In this document: positions 8,055 through 18,874 of the stretch, in pieces
Position numbering within the stretch: position 1 is the stretch's first letter
Layout of the letters: each line of letters opens with the position of its first letter
Assembly: GCA_041671025.1 (NCBI GenBank)
Contig: JBAZCI010000006.1
Coordinates: forward strand, 1-49,750
Origin: JBAZCI01 sp041671025
GTDB taxonomy: Bacteria; Patescibacteriota; Patescibacteriia; UBA10025
Reading direction: 5' to 3'
DNA: 49,750 nt
Made by a program: the position numbers and the translations under genes
The notes under the pieces: generated by a model
Told to the model about the DNA's origin: nothing
Seen by the model: the letters and a program-made list of their open reading frames with translations, nothing else
Databases searched by the model: none

Positions 8055-8115
8055 CATTTGGTTTCGTCGGTACACTATTTAATTCGTGCTGGGACGGTAG
8101 CTTGTCACCCAACGC

Positions 8116-11100
8116 ATGAGACAAAAAACAAAAAAACTATTTCTCTCGAGTGTGGCCCGTGTTTTTAAAAAATGGAAACGCAGGGGCTTGGTTGGCGCCC
8201 GTGCCTTTTTTCACGTATCAAAAAAAACATTTTCAGCGCGTAAGGCATTCAGCTCGGGTTTAACACTCGGTGTTCTTGTTGGTGTAGTTGCTATCGGTCT
8301 CGGTGTCCTAGTGATTTCCGATTCTTCCCCGACAAGCGCGGAGCTGATCAACACTGAATTTGGCAGTACCTTCGGCCTGGGCACCAGCAATCTTGTCGAT
8401 GTCGTTATCCGCATTGTCCAATGGGCACTGGGGCTCTTAGGATTAGTCGCAGTTGGTTTTATGATCTATGGCGGTTTTGTCTGGATGACGGCTGCAGGCA
8501 ACATGGATCGTGTAACCAAGGCGAAACAGATTATTACCCGTGCGGCGATCGGACTGGTTATTGTCCTGCTTGCGTGGGCGATCGTTCTCTTTGTGAACCG
8601 GTTTATTGACCGGGTTACCTCGCCGAATCCCTATCCCGACCATTGCTACAACGGGTTGTGCGATGCGGGTGAGGATTGTTTTGCGAGGGGTGGAACGCCT
8701 CCGGTTGACTGCGGATTGGAATGCGGCCCGTGTTCGGGTGTCGGCGGCGAGTCACAGTTCAGGATTACCGAATTCCAAGATTCAAACGGATCAGGGGATC
8801 CGCGGCAGGACGTTTATCTGTGCTCAAAGGTAAAATCTCTCTACACGCGCTCTGTCAGTTCAGCGACCGTGGAAGCTGCGGTAACCGCTAATACGATAAA
8901 GGTTGTCAGAGATCCCGCAGGGACTCCGGCTGACGTGGCGGGGAGCTGGACGACACGGAGCAAGTCAGTGACATACGATCCGTCCGCTCTTCTTGATCCC
9001 AATATGGAATACCAGGTGCAAATTCCTAAGTCACTGCGTTCAGCAGGATTGCCGAGCCTACAGCTACTCGGATGCAATGCTCTCGGCGTGCCCGGTTGCG
9101 ACGATGTTAGCGACCCGATTACATGGAATTTTACTACCGGAAACGATCTAGATTCTGTCGCGCCGAGTATTACTAGCACGTATCCGACCATGGGCGGCGT
9201 CGGGTATCCGGACAGGAATGTGTCGCGGGCGCCGGTTGTTGACGTACGCTTCAGTGAACCGATTGATACGGTAAGCATTTCCGATGTTGACGGACATCCT
9301 GTTGCAGGACACTTCGTGCTCGAGCGGCTTGATGGTCAGGGCGGAGCAGTGCAGGGTGCCGCATATACCAACACCGATCTGACCGTTGAGGATACGTCAT
9401 TGGGTTTTCGTGTCCACTTGAATCCAGCCGTTCCACTCGAGTCTTTCAGCTGGTACCGCATCACGGTAACGGGAGTTGAAGATCTGTGCAGTAATGTGAT
9501 GAGTCCCGTACCTGTGGTATGGGAATTCCAAACGAACGACAAAGCGCCAGGCATCAGCAGCTGGTATCCTCAGGGAGCGAATCAGTGCACTGACTCACAC
9601 GTATACGTGACGTTCAATACGTCAATGTACTACAACAATGTTACGTTTGCGATCGATGACGGTCCTGGAGGTATTGCCCCTATAACATTAAGCATGCGGC
9701 CGGAAAACTTCGTCTATCCAAGCTACGAAATGTTTGGCGCGGGTGGCAGTCTGAAGGTGAATGACATCATCGATCCGGGCACGACACCTGTAGATAATAA
9801 ATTCCGTGTTTTTGAGTTTGTGCCGAATCCGACACTTCCGTTAGATTCCACATTTACCGTGACGGTGACGACCGACATGATTATTGACGTGAATAATAAT
9901 ACGCTTCAACATTCATGGAATTTTTCCACCTCTGATCCCGCTTCATGCTCATGCACGCCCTACGTAACGACGATTCAACCTGATCAGGGGCTCAACGGCC
10001 AATGCGTCACGATCCGCGGCACCTGTTTCCAGGGAACGTCGAGTCATACCGCGCAGATCCCCAACAACGGATTGGTATTCCGACTTGGAGGTACAGACCA
10101 TCAGGCGACGGTTGGAGGGTATTCAAATACTCAAATTACAACGACCGTTCCCAATGTATTTTCTGTTGATGATCGTCCCTTGCCACAGGTGACTATTACC
10201 TACGATGAAGCTGCGTACGGTTCGCAGAGCAGTACAAATACGGGCACCGATTTCTTTATTAACGGAACGGGACAGGCGAGCGGTCCGTGTCTGTATTCAA
10301 TTGCCCCGACTGTCGGCATCAGAAATACGGGTGTTACGTTACGCGGAACGCGTTTTGGCAGCGCCGCATCGCAGAGCACTCAACGGGTAGAGTTCCAGGG
10401 CGGAGGAAATACGGTAGCAGACTCGTCATGGAATGATACGACGATTCGTTCGACGGTTCCTGCGACAGCGACGATCATGAACGATAACCAGGTGTATATA
10501 CAGAATGACGCCGGAGCGAGTAATCCCGTCTCGTTTGATGTGATTCCGCCGAGACCGCAAATCAATGGATTCAGTCCGGCGGTTTGTGATGAGGCCTGTA
10601 TTAACGCTGCAACCTGGGTTACGTTCTCCATGCCAATGGTCGAAACGACTGTTGAAGACAGAAATAACGTTAAAATTTTCTCATGTACTGACAGTACATG
10701 TGACACGCTCGGTGCCGAGCTAGATCCGGGCGCCGGGTTTCCGTCGTATAACGCGCTTGCCGATCCGACGATGCTTGACCTCGGCAGTCCGGCGTATCAG
10801 GCCGCGACATCCTATCGGGTAATCGTACGCGGCGGGCCGAATGGTGTCATCGGTACGGACGGAGGAGTTCTCGTAGGGACTAATTACACATATGAGAGTG
10901 ACCCGGCTTTTTCCTGGAAATTTACGATACGAAACAGTAATGCCGAATGCACAATTGAAACTGTCGAAGTGTTGCCCCCCGACAGGTCAACGGTTGTGAG
11001 CGTGAATACCGGATACGTTGCGCACGCCCGCGGATTGCCTGATGTGTGCGATGCTTCCGGGCAGGTGCTTCATCCGAGCGGATTCACATGGACATGGTCA

Positions 11101-14100
11101 TCTGACAAACCTGTGCGTGCCGTTGTCTCATCCTCCAATCTCAACACGGCGACGGTCAATGCTGCACAGGAAACGATCACTGATCCGCCGGGATATGCGA
11201 CGATTTCTTCCCGTGCCGTCCAGATAAGCGCGCCTGCAGAAAATGCGACCGGGGCTGGTCGATTGACGATCCGTGACTGCGAAACGGACCGACATTGTCA
11301 AAATAACTGTTCGTTCGCAGGTAACGGATCGGAGTGCAATGTGTCGACAAAAGTATGTACTCCATGGGTAGAGTCTGTCGGTCCGACCGGCGGTCCAAAA
11401 AATTCATTCATGACCGTGCTTGGGTGTTACTTTGGAAACACACGCGGTGTACTTGATTTGATAGACGGCGGAGGCCTTCGGTACGGAGCGGATACAAATG
11501 TATGCGCAAGTGGGTGGCGAAATACGAGTATTATCGCCGGTGTTCCTGATGCACCGATTGGTTCGTATGATCTTCAGGTTATTACTGCAGCAGGAGAGCG
11601 AAGCAATATTGATCGAACATTTGGTATCACTGATCTCTGTCAGGCTGACGGTATCTGTGTCGGAGGAGGGAATGCAGGCGAATCATGTACGGACGGTGTT
11701 CAGTGTTCGGGCGGGACATGCGGCGGTTTCGTTGCGGTACCTGCAAGCGGCGTTCCCGGTATTTGTTCAATCGCACCGACAGCCGGTCGCCCGGGTAACG
11801 GTGTACGGATCACCGGGAAGTCTCTTGGTGCAACATCGAATGCAGTCGAATTTACGTCGACTCCAGTCGATATTCAAACCAGCACACTTATCGGTTCAGG
11901 GACGTGGAATAGTTCGCAGATTGACAGCATACAGGTCCCGAACGGCTCACGCACCGGTCCGTTGCGTGTTGTCGCGGACAGCTGTCCGTCAAATCCAAGC
12001 GTCAGTTTTGGCATTTCGTGTACGAATACCTCCCAGTGTCTTTCAGGCGAATGTTGTCGCCAGGGCGTTTGCGTTGAGGCTTCGCTGTGTAGCACCGGCG
12101 GACCGGGATCGCTGTGCGCGATTGTTGATAATCCTGCAACTGCTCAAACACCCGAAAATCCGAATTGTGCCACAGGACCCGGAGTTCCTCCGGGGACTGT
12201 CGGCGACTATGATTGCATGAGCGATACAGGTGATACCAGTTCTCTTATTCCACCGCCACCGGAAACCGCTACACAACTCTTTGGTTCCGACTGCCGATTC
12301 TGCTGTACGCCGGGTGATATCAGCTCCACCGGCCTTACCTGTGTAGCCAATCAGGCGACATGTTCGGGGGGAGAACGCGGATTATACTGTGGTTGTACAA
12401 ATGATCTTCAGTGCGATCCGGGTAGCACCGGCACGGTTGCCTGTGCAAGTGCGGCGTATGATTCTTCACGATGTTGCCATCCGCGTCCGCAAATGCAGAA
12501 TCCCGTTCCTGTTTCAGGATCAACGCTTTCATGTACCAACGGGTATATCGGTGCATCCTTTACTCAAAATATTCTTCAGTCCTCTGTCAGTACGACGACT
12601 ATTACGCTGTTGCGGAACGGTGTCGCTGTTCCTGCGCGCGTCAATTTTGTTGCTCCGAATGGATTCGCTGTAAGTCCGTCGACTCCATTGGTTCCGAATT
12701 CCACATATACGGTGCAGGTACGCGGAGGATCAACAGGTGTGTTGAATCAGTGGGGTATCGGCATGCTCGCCGATGCAAACTGGACATTTTCAGTTGCGGG
12801 CGGAGCGACACTATGCAAAGTGTCGTCGATCAGGGTGGAGATGAAATCGGATGATACGGCAAATCCTCCCGAAGCGCGTAGTGATGACATGTTCCGGTGC
12901 GAAGGCAATCCTACCGATACGAGTGTCGCCCGTGCCACGGGAGGCTTTTTCTCCTGTTTTGGAGACCAGGAAATTTCTTCATCCAACGGAAATCAACATT
13001 ACTTCCAGGGCATGCCGTTAGATCGAAACGGTGTCTTACTCGATCCGGCCGGCTTCACATGGTCGTACGGAGAGAGCGGACCTGATATTGTTGATGTCGG
13101 AGCAATTGGTGGTGGAGGGGACAATCAGCGGTATGCAACGAATAAGCTCGGTGACGGTGCGGAGGCGGTAACGCTGACCGCGGACGGCGGTGCTACGCTC
13201 GGCAAATCAAACGCAGCGGCTCGATTCCGGACATTTGTCTGCAAGAATCCGTGGCCGGCGGCTACTGCAGCCGAACCATTTCCGTTTACCGACCAGGCAG
13301 CGGCACCTCATCAGGTATGGGGTCCTGCCGGATCGCTCGCAACGAATTTTTCATTATATTACTGCCGCGACCGCGGAGATCCGAATAGTACCGCTGATGA
13401 TTTGCCCGGAATCAACCAGGGCGCGACAAATGTAAAATATGACGGAACGTTCCGTACGGTTCCGAGTAACACGAATGATCTTATCAAGCAGTTCCTTTTC
13501 TTTGTTGACGACGGATCGAGCGATGCCATCGGTATCCGGATATATGAAAATTACGGATATGACCAGGCCGATAACCATGGGTTGTCGCCGGTCGACTGGT
13601 ACTATACGCAAGCCGGCAAGGCGGCGCCTGCGCCGAGTCTGCTCAATGTTGACGGGTACGCGGCCGTTCACGAAGGACGAACAACCTACGTGGCTGCAAC
13701 AAATTATGATACGAGTATCTCAGGACTTGTATACAATAATGACCTTGTTCATTTAGTCTACCTCATGTCGTATCCCCAGAATGGGAGCGATGATACATTG
13801 GAAGTCTTCTCTCAATTGCGCGCGAATTGGAGTTTTAATACCAATATCCCCAATGAAAAAGCTGATATTCAGGAAGATATCAAACGTATTCAAGATTTAG
13901 AAACGATTGAAACAGCGCTTCTTGATTACAAAGCGGATAATAGCACTTTCCCGTTATTACAAGGTGGGACGTATTTGAGCGGTATGTCGACTTCGAGATG
14001 GCCGTCATGGACTGAGACGCTTGGTCCGGCAGTCGGAGCGACATTGCCACAGGATCCGGTAAATGCGTTTAGCGGATGTCCTGACGGGTATGACGCCGGT

Positions 14101-17100
14101 CCGTGCTGGCGCGAAGAAGACAAGAGGTATGTCTGCCAGGATGATTCTCATGTATACCAGTACGAAGTTGATCCGAACGGTCAGCAGGCTCGGCTATATG
14201 CCAATTTACGCGACCCGTTGAACCAATGGGCGACAAATCCCCCAAACACGCTTTTTGATTGCAATCCACTCAATGGGTCTGACTGCACGTGTGCAAACTA
14301 TGTAAACCTAGGTTCTGGTTCGACTATTGATCGTACACCGCCTCAGTTGACTCCACTAATTAACGGTTTCCCTCCGCCATTTCCGACGGTTTCAGGAACA
14401 ATTATCGACAGCGGCGCAATTGATGCCCCGGCGGGAGTCAAAGAAGTAGAGTTTTTCCTTGATGGCATCAGGCAATTTACCGATACGGACGGTTCGGACG
14501 GGTGGCGATGGAATATGAACTCAAGTCAGTATGCTGACGGACCGCATACATTGGGAATTACTGCGCTGGATAATATAGGCAACCGCACGACGCCGCGCGC
14601 GGAGTGGCCTGTTATACTCGACAATGCGTGTCCGGGATGTCTTGCACCTGACATATTTATCAGTACACCGGTCGACGGAGTGAGTGAGGGCGGCAATGTT
14701 GAATTTAAAACGATCACGACCGATAACGCAGATGTTGCTCAGGTAGTTCTTGAAATACGTAAAGGCACCGCAATTTTTACAAATACGTGTCTTGCAGGCG
14801 GAGCAAGCGATAAGAGCGTTATCTGCGATTGGCCCGGCGCCGGGTGGAATTCCACTTCGGCAGAGAACGGTGATTATATTTTTGCGGCAGTTGCCACTGA
14901 CAGTGACGGACGGGTCACCCGCAGAGAGCTTAATGTAAACGTAGATAACACTGATAATCAGAACCCGGGTGTAAGCATCACCGAACCTGCGGATAATGCT
15001 GATGTTATATATTCAACAACGGTACGAGCTACCGCGACGGATAATGTCGGCGTTGCCCGTGTAGAATTTTATATAAACGGAGCGTTCAAATTTTCAGACA
15101 CCGTTGGAGATGACGACGGCACGGGAAATTTGACGCGGTATGAATGGCAGTGGGATACGACGAAGAGCCCCAACAGCCCGCCGTCAGTTGCCGTAACCGC
15201 CATAGCCTATGACGCAGTCGGCAGAACGTCTTCCGCGACAATACATGTCAATATCCGCAATCCGAATCTTCCTGCGGGCGCATGCGCGCCGACGGAGTGT
15301 CCGAGCGGCCAGGCAAGTGCCGCGTGTCCGAACGGGTGTTGCCCTCAGGGTATTTGTCTCGCGTTTGGTACTGCTGACATGGTCTGCCGTAACGGCCAAT
15401 GGACGGATTCGCATGGAGACGGCATTTGTCAAAATAATGCAACATCAGGTCAGTGTCAGGAGACTACAACATTCCCGTCTGATTGTTCCGGTCAGCCGGT
15501 GTGCGGTAATAATATTATAGACAGCGGCGAGTTGTGCGACGGATCGGCACTGCCTGCAGGAGTAAGCTGCGCTTCACAGGGATTCTACTGCGGACAACTC
15601 ACCTGCGCGTCTGACTGCCAGTCGCTTGGGACGGCATCATGCGTCGCAGGATCATGCGGTGACGGAAACGTGCAAAATGTACCCGGATGCAGTGAACAAT
15701 GTGAAGGTGGCAATGTAGCCAGTTGTCCGCCATCATCTTTTGGCACCTGTTCGAGTACGGCCTCATGTAGTGCGGGTACCTGTAGTTGCCAATACACACT
15801 GAATTGTTCCGGTGGTGCAGGGACATGTCAGCAATTTTCACCTGATCACTGCGCATACTGTCAGTCGAGCATCTGCTCTATGACCAAGGCTGCGTATGAT
15901 GCTGTTCCGGGGGCTAAATGCGGTGACTTCTGCTCGATGTGCCCCGGAGCGTCGGGATGTACGACGCCAACCTGTTCTGGAGATATACGCTGCGGAGGAT
16001 CACAGGGAAATCAGCGCACAACGACTGCCCCCGCTTCGGCTACTACCGCATGCGTGTATTCCAATGATAGTCAACAAGCAACTCCCGCTATTTCTGCGGG
16101 CGGTAACTATACATGGAAAGGCGTGTGTGACGCTCTTCAGCCGTGTTTTCAGGCGGCTAATGATGTTCAATGTGCCGATACATCTCCGCCACACCGGGTG
16201 AACTGTGAATCGGGTAACGGTGCGGTATTTCAGTGCACCCCGGCATGTCAGACAGCGGCAACCAACAACGGGTGGACAGCATATTATAATACCCGATGCG
16301 GTAACGAATGCACTGGCCAACCAGATGGAACTGCCTGCTCCACTGATAATAACGAATGTACAAACGACACATGTCAAAGTAACGCGTGTGTTCATCAGGC
16401 GGTGCCCGCGAATACAGCTTGTACATCAGACAACAATGCATGTACTACGGATATGTGTCAGGGTACCGTGTGTCAGCATTCTGGTGTCGCGCAGGGAACA
16501 AGCTGCGGATCAAACCAGGTATGCTGTGGAAGTCCGGTAACTTGTGTTGCGGGTACAACGTGCGGTGAATGCGTGGGTCGGCCTGATGGTTATACATGTA
16601 CGGACGACAGTAACCAATGTACAAGCGATATATGTGTCAGTCAAATTTGTCGGCATAATCCGCGAGGAGGAGCTTGTAATGACGGTAATGCGTGCACGAC
16701 GGCTGATACCTGTGTAAGCGGTGTATGTACGCCTGGCGGTAATGTTCCTGCTGGCAATGCATGTCCGGGAACACCCGGAAGCGTATGTTGCGGCACGGTG
16801 CCGCGCGTCTGCACGCCCGGAACGGTTTGTCCGACCAGCTGCGTCGGCCAGGCTGACAATACTGACTGCGACGGAGCCGGAGGATCAAATATTTGCTGTA
16901 CAGAGGTATGTCGCGCACCGGGGTGTACAACCGGATCATGCGGAGCCGGCCAAACATGCATAAGCCCGGGTACGTGTAATTCCTTTTGCCAGGCGCAGAC
17001 ATGTAGTGGAACGACGACTGATGGAGCGTGTCCGGCGGGATGCAACCGATGCACCGACCTTGATTGCGGCTTGAATACTTGTGCGGGCTGTTGTTCGGGT

Positions 17101-18336
17101 GCTCAAGGTTCATCATCGTGCATTACCTCAACAAGTGAGGCGCAATGCGGCGCAAATTCAAGCGTGTGCGCCAATTGTAGCGATAATAATCCGTGTACAA
17201 CGGATAGCTGTGCGGGAGCGTCCTGCTCAACTTCACATCCGGCTGTTCCGGACGGTACGGCATGCACGGTCGGATCGCTGAATGGCGTATGTTTATCGGG
17301 CATATGTCGGGTGAAGTACCAAACAATTGAATTGACGTGGACAAGCAATGTTGATCTTGATTTGAATGTATTTAGGGACAATGGCACCACTGCTGATCGT
17401 CGATATTATTGGGGTAACGCCGGGACAATTATTGAAGGTATGGTGCACGGTGGTAACGGCACCGCGACTACGCATCGAGAGATTATCGATGTATATACCG
17501 TCCCTCAAGTTCCGTTCCAAATTTATGTACAGAGTTATTCGACATTTCCGACTGCCGCGGGTATTCCGGTTGATGCCCGTGTTCGTATTACCAATATCCC
17601 CTCGGGAGCTGTGACGACGTTCCAACCTACGGGTGTTTGCACGAATAATCCGCAATACCCGGTATGGCAGGTTTCGGAAATGGGATTTGTTTCAAATAAT
17701 GCTTTTACGCTTGCCACCGGAAACCGGATGTTGAGACCGACTGAATTTCCCGTGACGGGCGTGGCGTTGCCGTCTGTTCCATATGCCGCTCCGGATAATT
17801 ACTGCTGTGCCGACGGGAATCAGTGTCAGTCAGGTTTCTGCAACTCGTCGAATGTGTGTGCGCAGGTGCCATGTGCAGGAAACGGCACGTGCGAGGTGAC
17901 AACGCCCGGATCTGCAACGTGCGACGATATTGATAATTACTCAGCGGCCAATACAGATTGTAATCCCGAGTTTGTGGCATGTCAGCAATTCTGTAGCGCT
18001 AACTACTGTGATAGCGTTGGCAATTGTACCGGATTTTTGGTCCAGCCCGGGTATATAAGTGACAGTTCATGCTTCCGTCCCACGCTTGCCGGAGGTACTG
18101 CTACACCTCAATGCGTTGGCGGGAGTGGTGCATGCGGACAGTATCGACCTAACTTTGGCCCTAATCCGCAAACGGGAAGATGCTGTAGTCAGGTGCAAGG
18201 TTCCTCGAATCTAGTATTTCCTGGAGGGTATGTGTGTGTTTGTGCTCGAAATCAGCCCGTAGGTCCGCCTACTGATCCAAGTCCTCAGTGTATGATTTCA
18301 AGTTGTCTCGGCCCTGATCTTATGACCTGTCAGTAA
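8116..18336 (+). CDS. Giant multidomain surface protein with a VirB2/TrbC-like membrane module
   Basis: The protein is 3406 aa. A basic start and hydrophobic helix (~46-72) precede a two-helix module (~100-124 and ~141-162, containing MIYGGFVWMTAAGN) resembling VirB2/TrbC pilin-like proteins common in CPR genomes. Outside are Ig-like SbsA/Big_5-type domains (~235-615, 822-945, 1456-1562), IPT/TIG-like domains (~615-820, 1081-1170, 1214-1298), Cys-rich stretches, a pseudopilin-like segment (~1914-2055), three Big_7-like Ig domains (~2074-2385), a long Cys-rich block (~2386-3060) with repeats of the form CTxDxCxxxxC, a beta domain beginning TIELTWTSNVDLDLNVF (~3063-3212) and a Cys-rich tail. 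The many cysteines imply disulfides outside the cell. An adhesin or host-contact stalk is plausible but unproven. The next gene starts 2 bp later. Confidence 0.85.
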   Translation: MRQKTKKLFLSSVARVFKKWKRRGLVGARAFFHVSKKTFSARKAFSSGLTLGVLVGVVAIGLGVLVISDSSPTSAELINTEFGSTFGLGTSNLVDVVIRIVQWALGLLGLVAVGFMIYGGFVWMTAAGNMDRVTKAKQIITRAAIGLVIVLLAWAIVLFVNRFIDRVTSPNPYPDHCYNGLCDAGEDCFARGGTPPVDCGLECGPCSGVGGESQFRITEFQDSNGSGDPRQDVYLCSKVKSLYTRSVSSATVEAAVTANTIKVVRDPAGTPADVAGSWTTRSKSVTYDPSALLDPNMEYQVQIPKSLRSAGLPSLQLLGCNALGVPGCDDVSDPITWNFTTGNDLDSVAPSITSTYPTMGGVGYPDRNVSRAPVVDVRFSEPIDTVSISDVDGHPVAGHFVLERLDGQGGAVQGAAYTNTDLTVEDTSLGFRVHLNPAVPLESFSWYRITVTGVEDLCSNVMSPVPVVWEFQTNDKAPGISSWYPQGANQCTDSHVYVTFNTSMYYNNVTFAIDDGPGGIAPITLSMRPENFVYPSYEMFGAGGSLKVNDIIDPGTTPVDNKFRVFEFVPNPTLPLDSTFTVTVTTDMIIDVNNNTLQHSWNFSTSDPASCSCTPYVTTIQPDQGLNGQCVTIRGTCFQGTSSHTAQIPNNGLVFRLGGTDHQATVGGYSNTQITTTVPNVFSVDDRPLPQVTITYDEAAYGSQSSTNTGTDFFINGTGQASGPCLYSIAPTVGIRNTGVTLRGTRFGSAASQSTQRVEFQGGGNTVADSSWNDTTIRSTVPATATIMNDNQVYIQNDAGASNPVSFDVIPPRPQINGFSPAVCDEACINAATWVTFSMPMVETTVEDRNNVKIFSCTDSTCDTLGAELDPGAGFPSYNALADPTMLDLGSPAYQAATSYRVIVRGGPNGVIGTDGGVLVGTNYTYESDPAFSWKFTIRNSNAECTIETVEVLPPDRSTVVSVNTGYVAHARGLPDVCDASGQVLHPSGFTWTWSSDKPVRAVVSSSNLNTATVNAAQETITDPPGYATISSRAVQISAPAENATGAGRLTIRDCETDRHCQNNCSFAGNGSECNVSTKVCTPWVESVGPTGGPKNSFMTVLGCYFGNTRGVLDLIDGGGLRYGADTNVCASGWRNTSIIAGVPDAPIGSYDLQVITAAGERSNIDRTFGITDLCQADGICVGGGNAGESCTDGVQCSGGTCGGFVAVPASGVPGICSIAPTAGRPGNGVRITGKSLGATSNAVEFTSTPVDIQTSTLIGSGTWNSSQIDSIQVPNGSRTGPLRVVADSCPSNPSVSFGISCTNTSQCLSGECCRQGVCVEASLCSTGGPGSLCAIVDNPATAQTPENPNCATGPGVPPGTVGDYDCMSDTGDTSSLIPPPPETATQLFGSDCRFCCTPGDISSTGLTCVANQATCSGGERGLYCGCTNDLQCDPGSTGTVACASAAYDSSRCCHPRPQMQNPVPVSGSTLSCTNGYIGASFTQNILQSSVSTTTITLLRNGVAVPARVNFVAPNGFAVSPSTPLVPNSTYTVQVRGGSTGVLNQWGIGMLADANWTFSVAGGATLCKVSSIRVEMKSDDTANPPEARSDDMFRCEGNPTDTSVARATGGFFSCFGDQEISSSNGNQHYFQGMPLDRNGVLLDPAGFTWSYGESGPDIVDVGAIGGGGDNQRYATNKLGDGAEAVTLTADGGATLGKSNAAARFRTFVCKNPWPAATAAEPFPFTDQAAAPHQVWGPAGSLATNFSLYYCRDRGDPNSTADDLPGINQGATNVKYDGTFRTVPSNTNDLIKQFLFFVDDGSSDAIGIRIYENYGYDQADNHGLSPVDWYYTQAGKAAPAPSLLNVDGYAAVHEGRTTYVAATNYDTSISGLVYNNDLVHLVYLMSYPQNGSDDTLEVFSQLRANWSFNTNIPNEKADIQEDIKRIQDLETIETALLDYKADNSTFPLLQGGTYLSGMSTSRWPSWTETLGPAVGATLPQDPVNAFSGCPDGYDAGPCWREEDKRYVCQDDSHVYQYEVDPNGQQARLYANLRDPLNQWATNPPNTLFDCNPLNGSDCTCANYVNLGSGSTIDRTPPQLTPLINGFPPPFPTVSGTIIDSGAIDAPAGVKEVEFFLDGIRQFTDTDGSDGWRWNMNSSQYADGPHTLGITALDNIGNRTTPRAEWPVILDNACPGCLAPDIFISTPVDGVSEGGNVEFKTITTDNADVAQVVLEIRKGTAIFTNTCLAGGASDKSVICDWPGAGWNSTSAENGDYIFAAVATDSDGRVTRRELNVNVDNTDNQNPGVSITEPADNADVIYSTTVRATATDNVGVARVEFYINGAFKFSDTVGDDDGTGNLTRYEWQWDTTKSPNSPPSVAVTAIAYDAVGRTSSATIHVNIRNPNLPAGACAPTECPSGQASAACPNGCCPQGICLAFGTADMVCRNGQWTDSHGDGICQNNATSGQCQETTTFPSDCSGQPVCGNNIIDSGELCDGSALPAGVSCASQGFYCGQLTCASDCQSLGTASCVAGSCGDGNVQNVPGCSEQCEGGNVASCPPSSFGTCSSTASCSAGTCSCQYTLNCSGGAGTCQQFSPDHCAYCQSSICSMTKAAYDAVPGAKCGDFCSMCPGASGCTTPTCSGDIRCGGSQGNQRTTTAPASATTACVYSNDSQQATPAISAGGNYTWKGVCDALQPCFQAANDVQCADTSPPHRVNCESGNGAVFQCTPACQTAATNNGWTAYYNTRCGNECTGQPDGTACSTDNNECTNDTCQSNACVHQAVPANTACTSDNNACTTDMCQGTVCQHSGVAQGTSCGSNQVCCGSPVTCVAGTTCGECVGRPDGYTCTDDSNQCTSDICVSQICRHNPRGGACNDGNACTTADTCVSGVCTPGGNVPAGNACPGTPGSVCCGTVPRVCTPGTVCPTSCVGQADNTDCDGAGGSNICCTEVCRAPGCTTGSCGAGQTCISPGTCNSFCQAQTCSGTTTDGACPAGCNRCTDLDCGLNTCAGCCSGAQGSSSCITSTSEAQCGANSSVCANCSDNNPCTTDSCAGASCSTSHPAVPDGTACTVGSLNGVCLSGICRVKYQTIELTWTSNVDLDLNVFRDNGTTADRRYYWGNAGTIIEGMVHGGNGTATTHREIIDVYTVPQVPFQIYVQSYSTFPTAAGIPVDARVRITNIPSGAVTTFQPTGVCTNNPQYPVWQVSEMGFVSNNAFTLATGNRMLRPTEFPVTGVALPSVPYAAPDNYCCADGNQCQSGFCNSSNVCAQVPCAGNGTCEVTTPGSATCDDIDNYSAANTDCNPEFVACQQFCSANYCDSVGNCTGFLVQPGYISDSSCFRPTLAGGTATPQCVGGSGACGQYRPNFGPNPQTGRCCSQVQGSSNLVFPGGYVCVCARNQPVGPPTDPSPQCMISSCLGPDLMTCQ

Positions 18337-18338
18337 TT

Positions 18339-18869
18339 ATGCCAAACGAAAATTACAATCAACAACCATTTGCGCCCTCGGCAAACAATAAAACTATCCT
18401 CTGGTTTGTTCTTGGGTTTCTGATTATAGCGGTTATTGTAGCCGGCGGATATCTGCTATACCGGAATTACAAAAAGGAGTCATCAACAAATACGACCAAT
18501 ACGCTCACAAATAACGGAGAAGTGGTGAATCGCCATGCTCTGACAGAGGTGGATCGGGTGCAGCTGGGCATACGCCCAGAGGTAGAAGGGGAGATCGTTG
18601 CAAAAAATGTAAATGGTGTTGTCAGCGATGAGCTCGTCATTACGAATCAGCCCGCTGACACAGACGGGGATCGCCTGTATGACTCAGAAGAGGCAGAGCA
18701 CGGAGCCGATTCTCAAAATCCGGATACGGACGGAGACGGTATCCTTGACGGAGACGAAGTGTTGGTCTGGTTTTCCGATCCTAGCAAAAAAGATACCGAT
18801 GAAGATGGGTTCGAAGATGGCGTGGAAGTGAGGGGCGGTTTTAATCCGATCGGTACAGGTAATTTATAG
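18339..18869 (+). CDS. Anchored TSP3-repeat calcium-binding protein A
   Basis: The protein is 176 aa: a short polar N-terminus, one membrane helix (~19-42), an Asn/Thr linker, then acidic repeats of the bacterial thrombospondin type 3 kind (ADTDGDRLYDSEEAEHGAD, NPDTDGDGILDGDEV, DTDEDGFEDGVEV) from ~105 to the end. Each DxDxDG loop can hold calcium. It begins 2 bp after the giant gene, so it is almost certainly co-transcribed with it, and is followed by two genes of the same plan. It has no catalytic domain; a calcium-rigidified spacer or partner for the giant protein is the simplest reading. Confidence 0.82.
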   Translation: MPNENYNQQPFAPSANNKTILWFVLGFLIIAVIVAGGYLLYRNYKKESSTNTTNTLTNNGEVVNRHALTEVDRVQLGIRPEVEGEIVAKNVNGVVSDELVITNQPADTDGDRLYDSEEAEHGADSQNPDTDGDGILDGDEVLVWFSDPSKKDTDEDGFEDGVEVRGGFNPIGTGNL

Positions 18870-18874
18870 ATCGT

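Noticed and set aside
16637..17116. Long minus-strand ORFs in the Cys-rich part of the giant gene
   Set aside because: They arise from the repetitive Cys-rich codon pattern; the plus-strand frame is continuous and domain-structured.
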